A stretch of 64,000 bases of DNA from Morella rubra (taxonomy: Eukaryota > Streptophyta > Magnoliopsida > Fagales > Myricaceae). The number at the start of each line of letters is the position of its first letter. The stretch's first letter is position 1. Shown here one piece after another: positions 22,757 through 36,654 of the stretch. The notes beneath the pieces were generated by a model that saw nothing but the letters and a program-made list of their open reading frames with translations, was not told the DNA's origin and did no database searches. The stretch lies in contig CM025851.1 in NCBI GenBank assembly GCA_003952965.2, positions 124,001 to 188,000 on the forward strand, written 5' to 3'. Both the position numbers and the translations under genes were made by a program.

Positions 22757-25460
22757 ATGGGCTCCCGCTGCATTAGCGAAGTGGGTGCTTCCATCCACGA
22801 ATACCACACCGAAGCTTTCACTCCTGGCTCCAATTCCTCTTCTTCCGTGGCGGTAGTGAGCGCCTTTTCGTTTCCAGACCTCCCCATTCCCCTCCTCTCC
22901 GAAATCCCTTTTTCGAAGATAAACCGTTCGCTGGCAGGTCCTTCATCAGGTAATATCGATGCTTACGGCTGACCCAATGCATGCTACTTCAATTGTTTTA
23001 CTTCCCCTGGAGGAACGATGGTGTTTTCTTTTGTCAGTTTCGTTAAACCAATAGGATGTCTAGCCTTCACTTGCTGTGTTTGTCTCTGTTTTGTAGCACT
23101 GAAATGTGCAAAGCTACCAAAAAGGGATCAGTTTTATGTCGTTAAAAAAAAACTGAAGATTATTAGTTAAAAAAGCGGGAAATCTATAAATTCTTGTTCG
23201 ATTATACATTTTAATGAAAGCGATTGGGAAGGGAGACATTCATGTCTGCTGTATAAGCAGTTGTGAATACACATAAATGCATAATAATAGTTCATCCAAA
23301 ATAGGATCTTTATCTATTTTGCATGAGATTGGGAGTTTTTGGTTGTAAAAATCACGTTTGAGGCGATCACCTTTCACAGAAAGAAAAAAATAAGCCGAGA
23401 AGCAGAAATTATGCAGAAAAGAAATGGCTTGGTTGAAGCTGTCATTGTTGAGTTCAAAGACAGGGCGAAGGGTGGGGGTTCTTATTTAAATTATGATTGC
23501 ATTTGCTGCACCCTTGATCATGCCAATGATGGCTTCTGCATGGTAGGAAACCTTATCATCCATCAAGACCCATATAAGCTCAGTGGGCCAATCCGTACTC
23601 AGACCTTCCTCGAAAGGAAAAATGATGAGGCCAAGATGGTGCTTCAAACTATTGAGATCAACAGGAGGGGAATGTATTATCTATAGTTCATGATTTGTGA
23701 TCCAGAACTCATGGAGACGTTAATTCGCTGAAGGACAGTTTGGAGGAACCTGGTTATCAACCTGGAAAGATGGCACCAATGATGACATTTTTCGGCTACA
23801 TGTCATTGACTTACCTTGTTCTGGGCCTCTTCTGGTTCCTGCTCTTTGTACAATATTGGAAAAATATAATACTCTTGCATTACCACATCACAGCATGATT
23901 GGTCTAGGGATGTGTGAAATGGCTTTTTGGTATTTTCTATATGCTAACTTTGATTCCACTGGAAGCAGACCAATGGGAATTACAGTATGGGTAGTTGCCT
24001 TCAGTGCTATTAAGAAGACTTTCTCCCGACTTCTTCTTCTAGTAGTTTCAATGGGATATGGTGTCATTCAACCCATCCTTAGCTGTATAACCTCAAAAAT
24101 ACTCCTCCTTGGTTTGACATACTTTGTCGCTTCCAAAGCACTTGAACTTCTTGAACATTTGGGGTATACCAACGATTTTCCTGGGAAAGAAGACTCTTTC
24201 CGGTGCTACCCATTTCTGTACTGTATACGTGCTTTATTCTTTGGATATTTTCATCTTTATCGAAAACTCTGGAGAAGCTTCAGGTAACCTTGACCTTTTT
24301 TGTTTATTTTCTTTTTTCCATTGTCCCTCGTGCACATCTTTTCCATGCTATTACGGTGGAGAAATTGACATGGATCCCTGTCTCTTGTTGTTTGTGGCTC
24401 TCAAGGAAATGGACTAGTTCATGTTTCCAAGTTGGGCGTGTGTGTGTGTGTTTATGGGCATATAAGTCTTGAAGATGTCATATACAGATCAGACACGGTA
24501 TGGGAATCTGAATGTGCAAGTATGTTGGTGATTAAATAAACTCAAGAAAGGCTTGCATGTTGACCATGTAGCTCAATCTAGGTCCACAGAATAGATTGAT
24601 CAGAGGCCATGACAGCTCATGGCCGTGATGCATCTGTGATAAAGACTTAACGAACAGAGTTTAATAGAATCTAAGTTAGAGAATTTTCTGCACTTCACTG
24701 CATCACTGCCTAAATATATGGTCATTATGTGATGAGAATGTATTCAAATGTTAGAAACAAGTCAACAGCAATATTTTTCAGAGAATGCTTACTTGGGGAC
24801 CATAGTACCCAAAGGGGATGTTCCTTTGCTTCCATTACATGTGATGGTGTCCTACATTGACGATTTCTTGCATCATGACCACTCTACTCTTTCTGTCTAC
24901 TCTATTTACAGATTCGTAAAAGCATGGTTAAAGTTGAGCTCTACCAGAAATTCGCCAATTACCTTGCAGTATCATTGCTGCTCTCTGTTGCTTGAATTAG
25001 TTATGAGGTGGTCTTTTTTGTTTTTTATTTTTATTTTCAGCTCTTTTGCTTTTGCTTTTATTTTTGCCCCTATCTGTTGAATTCACAGTGTTATCTACTA
25101 ATTATAAGTAACAAGGAGTTCATGTTCAGTGAGCATCCCAAAGTTTCTTGTCTGTGACAATTTCCCTGCTGGAAAAGCCACATGAAAGTACAACTGTAAC
25201 ATTTTGTAGCTCTTTGAAAGAGTCTTTTACATATTCATCATTCACTATAAAAACTTCTTCTTTCCCCGCTTTTGAGTAGAACAGTACCACTTAGAATCAA
25301 GCTTCTGATATTTGTTGGTTCAGTTGTAATTTAATGCGACGGACCCATTGAGTGAACTCTGGCGAAGAGCTTGGATCATCCCAGCTTTCTGGGCTTTGCT
25401 TGTGTTCATACTGCTAGTGGTGATATGCACTCTCTGGGCTCCAGCACCTAATCCAACTAG
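22757..25460 (+). pseudogene. Decayed TMEM87/lung-seven-transmembrane (GOST) family gene
   Basis: Exon-like blocks at 22757-22948, about 23356-24283, 24911-25007 and 25324-25460 retain clear similarity to plant lung-seven-transmembrane proteins: SIHEY near the start, GLVEAVIVEFKDR, then GMCEMAFWYF, RPMGITVWVVAFSAIKKT, VSMGYGV, and finally WIIPAFW and ICTLWAPAPNPTR. The frame is broken many times: a shift near 22840, in-frame stops at 23684-23686 (YYL-stop-FM) and 23729-23731, shifts near 23748, 23898 and 24190-24215, and stops at 24993-24995 and 25327-25329. The expected acceptor before exon 2 reads CACG rather than CAGG. Introns are kept, so this is not a processed copy. Intact members are Golgi/endomembrane seven-helix proteins. 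Confidence 0.9.
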
Positions 25461-27913
25461 GTACGTCCAGGGTTCTGGTGTGTTTTCTTTTCAGTAAATT
25501 GCTGTTTTCTGGGTTTATTCTAGAAGGCTTTTGGCTTCACTATACACTCTCACAACAAAACATGGAATGCTCTGTACTTTATGAAACTTATCATTTCAAA
25601 TGGTTTCCAACATTGGAACAGGAAAAGCTTTAAGATTATTGACGTTTTAGAGATCACAATTGGAGCGAAGCAGGCTAGAAGAACTCATTATGGAACTTTG
25701 ATTTTGAGATGATTCAGGAAACAAAGGTTAGGACAAAAATGCATTGTTCTCAGTGGCATATCTCTTGAGTTTATAACGAAGTCTGTGATTATGTCCCAAC
25801 ACCCAATCATGCACAAACTTGAAATGTTGAATGCCATATTTTTCTATTCAAGATTCTTTTTGGCTCAAACGGAAATTCCAGCTTTTGTAGAGATCAAGCA
25901 GGGCAGAGTTTCTCTTTGAAAATTGAATTACAATAAGGATTTTATAGAATTGGTTCTTGCATTATTGAATGTTTCTGTAAATTTAGAGTGTGATCTTCAG
26001 GATTAGGGCCCATAGCCCTTGGGGAGTAGAGGGGGACTGAGAATAAGTTTCTAATCTCTGAGAGTTGAGTGTCTGAACCAGACACAGGAATGGATGGGAC
26101 TACTCTTAGACAGCAGATTGGTATTTTCAGAGCAAAGTTGTAGCAGCTCTGTGGATTGGTGAGATTGAGAGCACGCATATGGTTGTTATATTCATGATAT
26201 AAAGACTTCGCTTGCATGATCCACTTGCATTGACCTCGTAGTTTTGAGATTGCCAAAGGTTTTTAAACATCTTTTGCGTTTACAGACATTGGTGCACCTA
26301 CATGCGCCCAATTTTTTCAGCTATGATTGGGTATCTCAATCAACAATATAAGGAGATAGTCATTGCTAAGGACTCAATATAATTGCTAGCGCCAGTAGGC
26401 TACATTCAGTTTATGCCACAAGCTGTCTTCTTTTGGTTACCTCTTACTACGTTGAATCAGTTTTCTCGCTCCAAGAAGTGGCTAGCTAGGTTTAGAGATG
26501 GAAGCCTGGAAGGCTTACACTAACACACCCAATGAATTATATGTATTATCCGTTTCTTCTTGATGGCTTGTGGCACGCCTTGGTGGTATTATTGTTACTT
26601 TTAGCTTTTCTCTATATATACCGTGTGCTGAACTCGAAACTTGGCTCTAGCGAGATTCTATATAAACATTGTCTCTTGGTTAAATACCCAGTACATATGC
26701 TGTAGGGGTGTCAGGCACTTGAGAGAACACGCTTGACGACTTGACGTATTGATCAAATGCAAACAAAATTTGAAGTTCTCGTCACTTTTGTGTGGGTTTT
26801 GTTTCCCAATTTTATTGTTACAATGGATACCATTTATCATTGGCCTACACTAGTCTATGGTCATTAGAAAGACTGACCTTTTAGAATTTCATTTGGAAGC
26901 TTTGCATCGAAACTTTTTCCGGCAATAAATGCCCAAATTGCAATGAACAACCTGAGTTCCGCAAGTCTACTAGACGGATTGTCTTTGTAAGTGGGTGACT
27001 AGATGCATTACAATGTACATCTAGTAGGGAACAGTGTGTTTTGGGGAGGTTGGAAAAAACAACCTCGGCATTCCGATGTTAAATGCTTCAGCATTTGAGC
27101 AGAGTTGCTTTCTTTTAATCTTGTCTCAGAATCGGACCAAGTATAGCAGTACCTTTTAACGTGCTTCAGCATATCCGCAATGTTACTTTTTCTTTTCTTT
27201 TCTTTTTTAAAGCATTCACACCGAATACCAAAAGTCAGTACAACGGAGGAGGGTGGGCACCTTACGAACAGCCCCAGATATACGCAATGTTATTTCGGAA
27301 CAAAAACTATGGTCGACGGTCGTGATATCTGCCCCTCTACTTAAAAAGATTGTCGTACATGGGTCCACGTAGTGCTGTCTCTGTCAGATCCCCACTGTCC
27401 TCGAGCTGTTGAGCAAGTGGATCATACTTTCTTACAATGAAGGTCTTAAGCAAGACTGCAACTACCCTTCAAGGCCCAAATGCTGAAATTTTGATGTTTG
27501 GGTAAAAAATTTTAATTTTTGAAATTTTTTTAAAAAAATTTCAAATATTTGATATCCAAACGTTGTCGGGACCACTTTAGAATACATCCACCCTTAACTA
27601 ACTTTAATACCGAAAAAAAAAAAAAAAAAGGAGTAAAAAACAGTCAAAAGGAAAAAAAAAAAGTAAAAGTAAAAAAGCTCACGAAATCAGTGGACTACAT
27701 TATAGACTGCCACGATTGGGGACACATGGCATATTCTCCTCTGTGGAGTTGCATCTGTAGTCTAGTGTAGGAGCCACGAAGACCACCCTATGCCGTTTAC
27801 TATTGGGTATTGTCGTTTATTCTTAAGCCAAACTGGCGATCAGGAGAACAAACCCTAGCTACTCCGAACAACCACCACCGTTTCAAGAGAACAGGAAACG
27901 ATCGCATCAAAGA
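25461..27913. other. Intergenic DNA after the pseudogene
   Basis: I could not place the missing last exon(s) of the pseudogene. A CT-rich run occurs near 27190 and a long A-run near 27610. A short TTTGGGTAAAAAATTTT stretch near 27498-27565 has inverted ends and may be a small element. No gene supported. Confidence 0.45.
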
Positions 27914-29140
27914 ATGGAACTTCCGGAAGATATCTATGCGGGCATACTCAAAAGGCTACCAGTCAAGTCCCTCGCACGTTTCAGGTGCGTCTGCAAATCC
28001 TGGCACCGTCTTATCACCTCTCCCAGTTTCATCCAACTCCACCTCCGCTTCAATAGGAGGAACCGTATCATTCTCTCTCGCTTTTGCGACACCCTTTTAT
28101 CCTTGGGCCCTGAAGACACTTCGGCACTGCCACCCACTCCTAACAATAATACTATTAGTGGGTTTGAAGAGGCAGTGGAGCTGGACTTTGATCTGGTCCG
28201 GAATTTGCCTTACTACGTTAAAGGTCAGTGTGATGGCTTGCTATGTTTGGTTATCAAGGACGGTGGTGACGGTGCCCTTGTTATATGGAACCCGTGTATT
28301 CGAGAATACAAGAGGCTGCCACTACCGCAAGATTTCCGTTCTACCAGAGAGGTATTGGGTCTCGGTTATGATTCTTCCACCGGCGATTATAAGGTTGTTA
28401 GGGCCCCTTCTAATTACTGTCGAGTGAAATGCCGTGATTATCAGCCTCAGGTGCAAGTGCTGTCGTTGAGATCCAGTTCTTGGAGGAAGATTCCAGACCA
28501 AGACACCCCACCTTTTTTTATTGAGCATTTCTTGCAAGCCACTGCTGTGAACGGTGGCATCTATTGGCTTGGGGAGCCCGAGGGTGCTGTTCTCCGATGG
28601 GAAATTTTGCGTTTTGATTTGGCTAAGGAGAAGTTTAAGGTGGTGCAACCACCTCCGCGTGAGTTGGATAGGAGGAACTCAATACCATGGTTGGGGCCTT
28701 TAGAAGGATCTCTTTGTGTGGTTCGCACTCAGCGTTTGAGCTTCTTTGATGTATGGACCACCAAGGATGATGAAACTTGGACCAAATTGTTCACCATTCC
28801 AAGCATTCCAGGACCAGAGGCTTACGTGCTTGGACCAGAAGCTCACGTGCCGTTGTGTTTCACCAAGAGTGGTGCGGTATTGATCGGTGTTCGAGGGGTG
28901 GGGCTTGCTACTTATCATCCAAGTGAGAACAAATTAAGGCGACTTGCAGTTGATGGTGTTGATCGTTGGTTCCAAGAAATTGCTTGTGCAGAGACTCTGG
29001 TTTCACCCCATGCTACTGCAAGGCAACTCCAAGAGCATCACAGGACTTCCCACAGCCTCTGGCAACTGTTTAATGGCTTCAAAGACGGCATCGCTGGTTA
29101 TTTCTCTTGTTCTAGTGGTGAGATGAGTAGGCTCCGATAG
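27914..29140 (+). CDS. F-box protein with FBA-type associated domain
   Basis: An uninterrupted 408-codon frame. The F-box occupies about residues 1-45 (LPEDIYAGILKRLPVKSLAR, then FRCVCKSWHRLITSPSFIQ), the segment that binds SKP1/ASK in SCF ubiquitin ligases. It is followed by the F-box-associated beta-propeller-like region with its usual landmarks: GQCDGLLCL, IWNPCIREYKRLPLP, LGLGYDSSTGDYKVVR, VYSL-like QVLSLRSSSWRKI and NGGIYWLG. This is the large plant FBA family that includes CPR1, so the substrate cannot be predicted. The first ATG is used because it starts the F-box directly. Single-exon structure is common in this fast-evolving family. It has no counterpart that I recall in the Arabidopsis block. 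Confidence 0.9.
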   Translation: MELPEDIYAGILKRLPVKSLARFRCVCKSWHRLITSPSFIQLHLRFNRRNRIILSRFCDTLLSLGPEDTSALPPTPNNNTISGFEEAVELDFDLVRNLPYYVKGQCDGLLCLVIKDGGDGALVIWNPCIREYKRLPLPQDFRSTREVLGLGYDSSTGDYKVVRAPSNYCRVKCRDYQPQVQVLSLRSSSWRKIPDQDTPPFFIEHFLQATAVNGGIYWLGEPEGAVLRWEILRFDLAKEKFKVVQPPPRELDRRNSIPWLGPLEGSLCVVRTQRLSFFDVWTTKDDETWTKLFTIPSIPGPEAYVLGPEAHVPLCFTKSGAVLIGVRGVGLATYHPSENKLRRLAVDGVDRWFQEIACAETLVSPHATARQLQEHHRTSHSLWQLFNGFKDGIAGYFSCSSGEMSRLR

Positions 29141-29679
29141 AAGAGGACACAAGCCACGGACACCGAGGCACAAGATAGTTGGTGATAAGTAGAGTATACG
29201 TACTCATATAGTGTTGCTTCCCTAACCAGAGAGTCTGCCATGGTAGTCATGGCTACTCTCCAGGTCATTGGGTCATGGTACATTTGTAGCTGCTGATTTG
29301 TGCCATTTCTAATGGGAGCAACATAATATCCAAACTATCCCTGCCTCCCCGGTATATTTGTCAATCAATAGCATGTATTCAAGACAGGAAATTAGATGAC
29401 ATCAAAAATTGTACTATGTTTTGTCATATCAAGAGAAAACTCTCATTTTCAAGATCTCTCTTTATGGGAAGTATTCGTGACTGCAAAACTTTTCATGACA
29501 AAAGAATACAAGTAAGAGCAATAACGAGAGAGAGAAAAAAAACTCGAACTGTATACAGCATCGTGAACTTTAGTTCTTTGAGTAGCTTGATATATGTCAG
29601 CATCTTGAGTTAATAATGACCATGGTGCTTCGGCCCACGAAACAAAAATTGTTCATCGTCTTGGCAGAGTCCTGCGGTT
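29141..29679. other. Convergent spacer
   Basis: 3' UTRs of the F-box gene (+) and the glycerol-3-phosphate dehydrogenase gene (-). No other feature seen. Confidence 0.5.
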
Positions 29680-32600
29680 TCACACTTCTTCAACCTGCAG
29701 TTAGAAGTCAATATTGTAACGTCTTTCCTGATGGCAGAATCTCCAAATCGAAAATCAACATAGTTACCTCAAGCACAAAACTTTCCACTTAGTTATACTG
29801 AATAGTGACTGAGAATGACCTGAGGGAGGCTCATCAACTCAAGAACAGCCTTTTCTGGAGTCAGTTCATTGTCTACAATTCGTGCAACTGCCGTCAAAAC
29901 CGGCATCTTAACATTATATTTCTGGGCCAAAGCAATAACTGCTCCAGCTGTGGAGACACCTTCCGCCACCTGCTAAATATGGACGCTAAGCAGTCACATC
30001 AAACAAATATCTCAATTAGCATCGGATGTAGGAAGAAGATTCAATCACCTGATTCATAGAACTCAGTATATCATTCAGCTTCTCCCCTGAGCCAAGACGG
30101 ACACCAACTGTTCTGTTTCTTGACAAATTCACAAAACATGTGAGCATAATATCTCCAGTTCCCGATAGGCCTGTAAGTGTTGCCGGCTTTGCACCCATCT
30201 TCAAGATATAAATTGGAGGAAAAGTGACAGCAATGCAGCAAACAAAAGATTTTCAGGAGTGAGCAGCATAAATCATACCAGCAACTCTCTTGGAACTAAG
30301 GCCACAACCAACAAAACAAGGAACTACGAAAAAACAACCGAGCCAGAAAATGCTTTTTTCTATTATTTTGCCATAATTTCGAGAAAACAAAGCCAACTAT
30401 GGAGATGTTGTTCAGGTCACTCCAAGTCGCCAAGGCTATCATGCGTGATATCTCCATTGTTGACAGGACAGTAACCAATATCTAAATGACTTTTGCAGAG
30501 CAGAGATTTAGGCCATAGGCATTTCATGGATAAAACAAGTGTTGTTAATGACTTCTGCCACATGGACAGCGCATGTGGCACAGAAGATAAGATACCTTTG
30601 TTGCTAGCCATCGTATCTCAGAACAACCTTGTGCAACAAGAGCCGCCATAGAATTATAACCAAGATTCATCCCTTCGACAATCCCTGCTGCTATTGCAAG
30701 AACATTTTTTAGTGCACCTGCAATTTCCACCCCTGTAACATCACTGGAGTTATCAGAGGTTAAGAACGTGTGTCAAACACATAAGTATACAGTTGTTGAT
30801 ATTCAATCAAGCATAATAATATCACGTTCTAGCAAAAGACTTGAGATGGACAGAAATAATGAAGCAGGGAATGTATGTATACACGCAACTTACCAATTGA
30901 TGAAGGGGCGGTTTAGTGGATGCAATGATTAATGGTCCAATACAGATAAATGAAAAATGGATGACTAACTAAGTGGGAAACTCGGAATTGTTGGTGATGG
31001 ATTTCTTTTTTCCAAAAAGGCCGGTGGCAGAGGTAGAGGAGGAGAGGGGATTCCTCATATTCTTAATTCAGTGTATTTAATGAAGATCATCTACCTTGAA
31101 GTGCTGATTCTTAAATGATTAGACGCTAGTAGCTGCTGAGTAGCTTTTGCCAATCTCTTGTCTTTTGATGCCACCACCATTGCTGCAATGAGCAAAACAG
31201 GAATATTAGCTTCCTTGGAAGCAAGAAAGATCTAAAAGGTGTATATTTTGCAATGGTAATTGTTCATATTCCTCAGAAAGAAAAACCCTTTAAAACATCT
31301 AACAATGTTATATTTTATCCAATAATGTCACCTGTTGGTAATTTATTCATCAATTCTAGAGCAAATGAAGGCCCTGATAGTGCAACAAAAGGTTGACGAG
31401 TATTCTTCAATGCTCGGGGTATAATCTGAGACATCATCCTCAAAGTATTCAGCTCTAACCCTTTGCTAAGAGATATGAATGGCAAGCTAGGGTCGACATG
31501 GTCAGCAATGCCCTCAAGAAAATATGAGCTGAACTGCAAGAAAAGAGATTAGAATCAGGCGGTAGCCTTTGCTTTTGACAAGGCTAGACCATGACCAACA
31601 ACCTCATCATTTTCTGTGATACATAGCATCTGTAATGAGAGAACATCAGGTTTCAATATGTGTAGTGCCAAAATTTAAAATCCAACACACTCATTAGATC
31701 CGAAATATTGAGTCCACAGCAGTAACAGAGAGATGAAACACCTGTACAGGGACGGCATGAAGACAATAATCCGCACTGACCAGAGATGTTTTGGCATCAG
31801 TTGTAGCAGTCACATTTTCGGGTAATTTGTGTTTTGGGAAGTACTTACTGGAAAAAAGGAAAGGAAAAAGAGAGAGAAAAAAAGGGCAAACAAATTACAT
31901 AGCAGTCGTACATACACCTAAACGCGAAGGTAATGGTCACTTTGTTAAGGCTGCAATGCAAAGGTTTAAGGGATGCTACAGAAAGTGAAGAGTTACCAAT
32001 TACAATGGTCCTCATTAATAGACCGGCAAACTTGAGGATCACGTACGAGCATGGTCACTTCCAACTCAGCCTTTCGCTCCGCAAGATGGGCAGCCATTGC
32101 AGTGCCAAAAGACCCACCTCCAAGCACCACCACCTATAAGACCAAACTCGATCAACATGCGATAAACTGTTGCGAAAGAATTATGAGCTATATTACTCAT
32201 CATCCATGACGCATTGCATAAAGCATCACTCTCAAACACGGATGTACTATTTACTTGACTTGAATCCCTTTTGGCAATTACGTAAATGGACCGGTACAGG
32301 AACATCCAACCCCAATGTTTTGGGGGAAAAAGAAAAAAGAAAAACTAATACTGGCTTCTTCTTTTGTTCTTTTCTAGGCAACTAGTATCGACTTCTTGAT
32401 CAAGAAGGAAGAGTATGATACTGTCGAGACTCGAAATACTCGACCTTGTTAGTGCGTTCAAGAACATCGGTCTTGGCCTTGGAGCGCCAGGAGCGGGACC
32501 AGCGAACCAGCTTCTCCCACTCCAATCGGACGGTCCTGCGCCGATCACCGGCCCTTTCAGAAGTGGTTTCTGGGGCTGGGTCAGTAGGGTCATGGACGAA

Positions 32601-32747
32601 TGGCTGAGTGGTGGAAGTGGAACTGGCGGGAGCGTGAAGGGAGAGAAAGATTGGCTTCTTCGAGGAAAAGAGTAATCTTCGGGATCCTATGGGATTGGTC
32701 GAGGGGAAGATAGGGTTCAGAAACTGAGGCTCCAACGTCGCCGCCAT
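29680..32747 (-). CDS. GLY1: Plastid NAD-dependent glycerol-3-phosphate dehydrogenase (SFD1/GLY1)
   Basis: Reduces dihydroxyacetone phosphate to glycerol-3-phosphate in the plastid, feeding glycerolipid synthesis and, in Arabidopsis, systemic acquired resistance (SFD1/GLY1, At2g40690 from memory). Nine exons join in phase to 432 residues: 32445-32747, 31997-32133, 31742-31847, 31332-31533, 31095-31182, 30596-30743, 30049-30198, 29820-29969 and a 15-nt last exon 29680-29694 (VEEV-stop). Residues 1 to about 95 include a Ser/Thr-rich transit peptide ending before [20 protein letters not shown]. The NAD motif is [47 protein letters not shown] (catalytic Lys) and [12 protein letters not shown] follow, all typical of GpsA-type enzymes. 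Every domain is intact. Confidence 0.95.
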
Positions 32748-34129
32748 TTGTCAAATACACAGAAGCGGAGGGCGGGAGGCAGGCAGTAGAAGCAGCACCT
32801 TGGTTATCCTTTTTTTTTTTTTTCCCCCCACTCAACTCAGAACTTTCATTTAGGAACTACTCTGCTAAAAATAGCAGGCATCCATTCGCCTTCTTACAAG
32901 TCTCCAAGTGCCGGTAAGAGCTCCTCGTGGCCGTCACGTGCTTCTTCTAAAGAACGCGGAATGCGTACTGCGCTAGCCTCAACTTACGACGTCGTCGCCC
33001 TTCAAGCAAATGAAGACGTGAGGGTTTGACTATGTGTATCCACAAAAGTGGACCAATATATATATATTTTTTTATTAAACAAGTGTTCCGATAATTTGTA
33101 CATAGAGAGCGCTTTGCTGGGATAATGCATAGAGAGTCATTGTAAGAGGGAGAAATAATAAGGTTAATTAAGTTCCTAATATTAAAGGATGGTCGGGGAT
33201 TTACAAATAACAGATTTTGAAATGAGGAACAAAAATAGTTACCAATATCATCTCGTAAATTCAATCATTACCCTAACTCTGTTTTCAGTCTATTAATATA
33301 ATTGCAGCGACTTCTGATCACTATAGGCAGGTGAAAATTCGAATCGAGTATCAAGCTCGGTTGTAGCAAACCATTGCACTCTAAATTTGCTCCGCCATTA
33401 TTCTTCCTCATTTTTCAACTTATCTCGTAAATCAAATTGCAACTATGATTCCTTCCATTACTTCAAAGTGCACCGATAGTTCAAGGGATTGTAACCATGT
33501 CAACTCAGCTCAATAGAACTTTATCCGATCCTGCAAATTTTGGTTCGACAAGGGGCTTGATATGGGTTCAAGGATATGTTCCCATTATTTTATAGCTTTT
33601 GCTGTGTCAATTAACAAGTAAAATATACTGCGAAATTGTATGGATTATTAGATCTGTACTCTGTTCATTTCTTTTGAAGAAGTAGTGCCTTCTCCTCGTG
33701 TACGTATTGGAGAAGGCAATATTGTTATGCTTGCAATTTTGCTGCTACTTCAAATCTTCTCTTCTGAGAAGATATTCATTTTTAGTGCGTTTGTCTTCTG
33801 TCCAACAGGCCAGAAAGAATACCATATTCTTGTGCAGGTCATAGGCCTATGAAGCATTTTCCGAAACAGCTTTATGGGCCAAAAGAATTGACATCTCAAG
33901 GACAGTAAAAGCGAATAAACAATATGAAAGACGAGAGAAGGATATTGTGAGTTTCAAAGATAACAATGTCGTCATTGAAACCCTTACTGGATCACACTCA
34001 GTAACGGAGACTCAGATTTCGAACCAATAAAGAAGAAGGATTAATTAGTAACGAACGCAAAATTTATTTCATCTCAGTTAGATTCTGCTCTCGATTGAGC
34101 GGCTTCCTCTTGTTGCGGAATATGGGTGC
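32748..34129. other. SFD1 promoter and ARR 3' region
   Basis: The SFD1 5' UTR and promoter are followed by AT-rich DNA. Frames are short and unsupported. Confidence 0.5.
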
Positions 34130-35133
<1,004 letters not shown>

Positions 35134-36654
35134 ATCTCTACCCAACCTTAAGGTCCCCACCACCCAAAAGACAACAACAATAACGATAAAACGAAGTTGT
35201 ATAGCAGAAACTAATAAACACAGTTGCAATAAGAGACTGCAAACAGATTAATGATACAAAGACCAAACAGTAGAGGCTTCTCTGACAAAAGTAGAATATA
35301 AAAAGATCTCACAGGAGATGTATGAAGGTAATGTGGTCGTATTTATTGAGTAAGGTTCTGTGGGCAGGAATCTCAGCAGTGATAGAGAGAGAGAGATCAT
35401 ATCAGTCACAGATATTTCGTGATCTTTTTTGGGTTGCTACCAATTCGATTCGGTTTTCTTCGTCCCACCGGATCTCTTCAGATTTCAGAAGCAATCTGCG
35501 CCTGCATGAGACTGCATCTTTTTGCGATATCGTATCCCACTCCGTATAAGGCCAGTGCACTAAAGATGTGGACCAGTTAAAACTTATAAAACCATTCCAA
35601 AAGGTGTTTGAAAAAATTCTACTTTTTCTCTTGTATGTTCTACTCTTACTGTGGATATAAGACGTGCATTTTCTCAAAGGAGGAGAGAAAAAATAAAGCT
35701 ATTGAACCAACTGATGAATAGAAGGAAAACAAACTCAACCAGCTGATACTCAACTGAAACTTCAAGTTTTGTTACCGGTAGTTGGACTCCTCTCTCCAAA
35801 AAACAAAGAAAGAAAAGAGAACACGAAATGCGAGATAAATCAAAAGAGAATAAAAGATTTGCGAAAAAAAAAAAAATCTTCGATTTCCATGTAGGAGGAA
35901 GGCCGTCTCAGTCTAGGATATGATTTTACGTAGAAAGGGGGGGTGTCCCTTTTTCGGTTCTTGGCTGTCTCCATTAATGTTGAGAGAATCAACGAGTCTT
36001 CTGTCGAAAGGGTAGGATCAGACATGACTCCGAATCTCTTTGCAAAACTGTTGCCAAAATATTTTCCGTTGGTAGAAGAATATAATATATAGGGCAGGTG
36101 CTATTTTCAGGATCAAATGAACTTTCACGTGTTGAAATTGGTGCGACTTCCGTCACTTCGATTTGCACAACAGAAGTAACTCTTGCCAAGGAAGCAAGAG
36201 TAGCTGTAGCCGACAAAAGAAAAAACGTAAGACTAGTGGTGTTGCAGCCGATGTAGCTGGCAAGCGATCTCATTGCTTTAAAGCAATTAGGCTTTTAGAG
36301 GAACTAAAATTCCCTTTGATTTTATGATCCCAAAAGATTAATCATTAGACTCGGAAGACCTAAATTTGACAAGAATGAGACATGTTTGTTGGCAATCAGA
36401 AAATCCCCGTTATTTCAGACACATTTACTATCCAAAGTAAAGCATAATGTTGCAGACGCCCAATGACAAGCGCGTTCTTTCGTTGCCTTCAGACTTAGAA
36501 TTGAGACTTGTATTATCAGATTCAAATTGAATCAGTGTGAAACAGTTCGTTATAGCTGTGAGAGCAACACGACACATTTTCCAATCAAGTAAAGCATAAT
36601 GCAAAACTCAGAAAGTGAATTACATTGTTCTTTGGACGTAATATACAATCTCCA
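35134..36654. other. Upstream region of the response regulator gene
   Basis: About 1.5 kb that should include the cytokinin-responsive promoter of the type-A regulator, up to the stop of the tRNA-binding gene at 36655. I did not find an arrangement of motifs strong enough to call. No gene. Confidence 0.45.

Noticed and set aside
27810..28427. 205-codon frame overlapping the F-box gene
   Set aside because: It lies in another frame of the F-box coding sequence, which accounts for its length.
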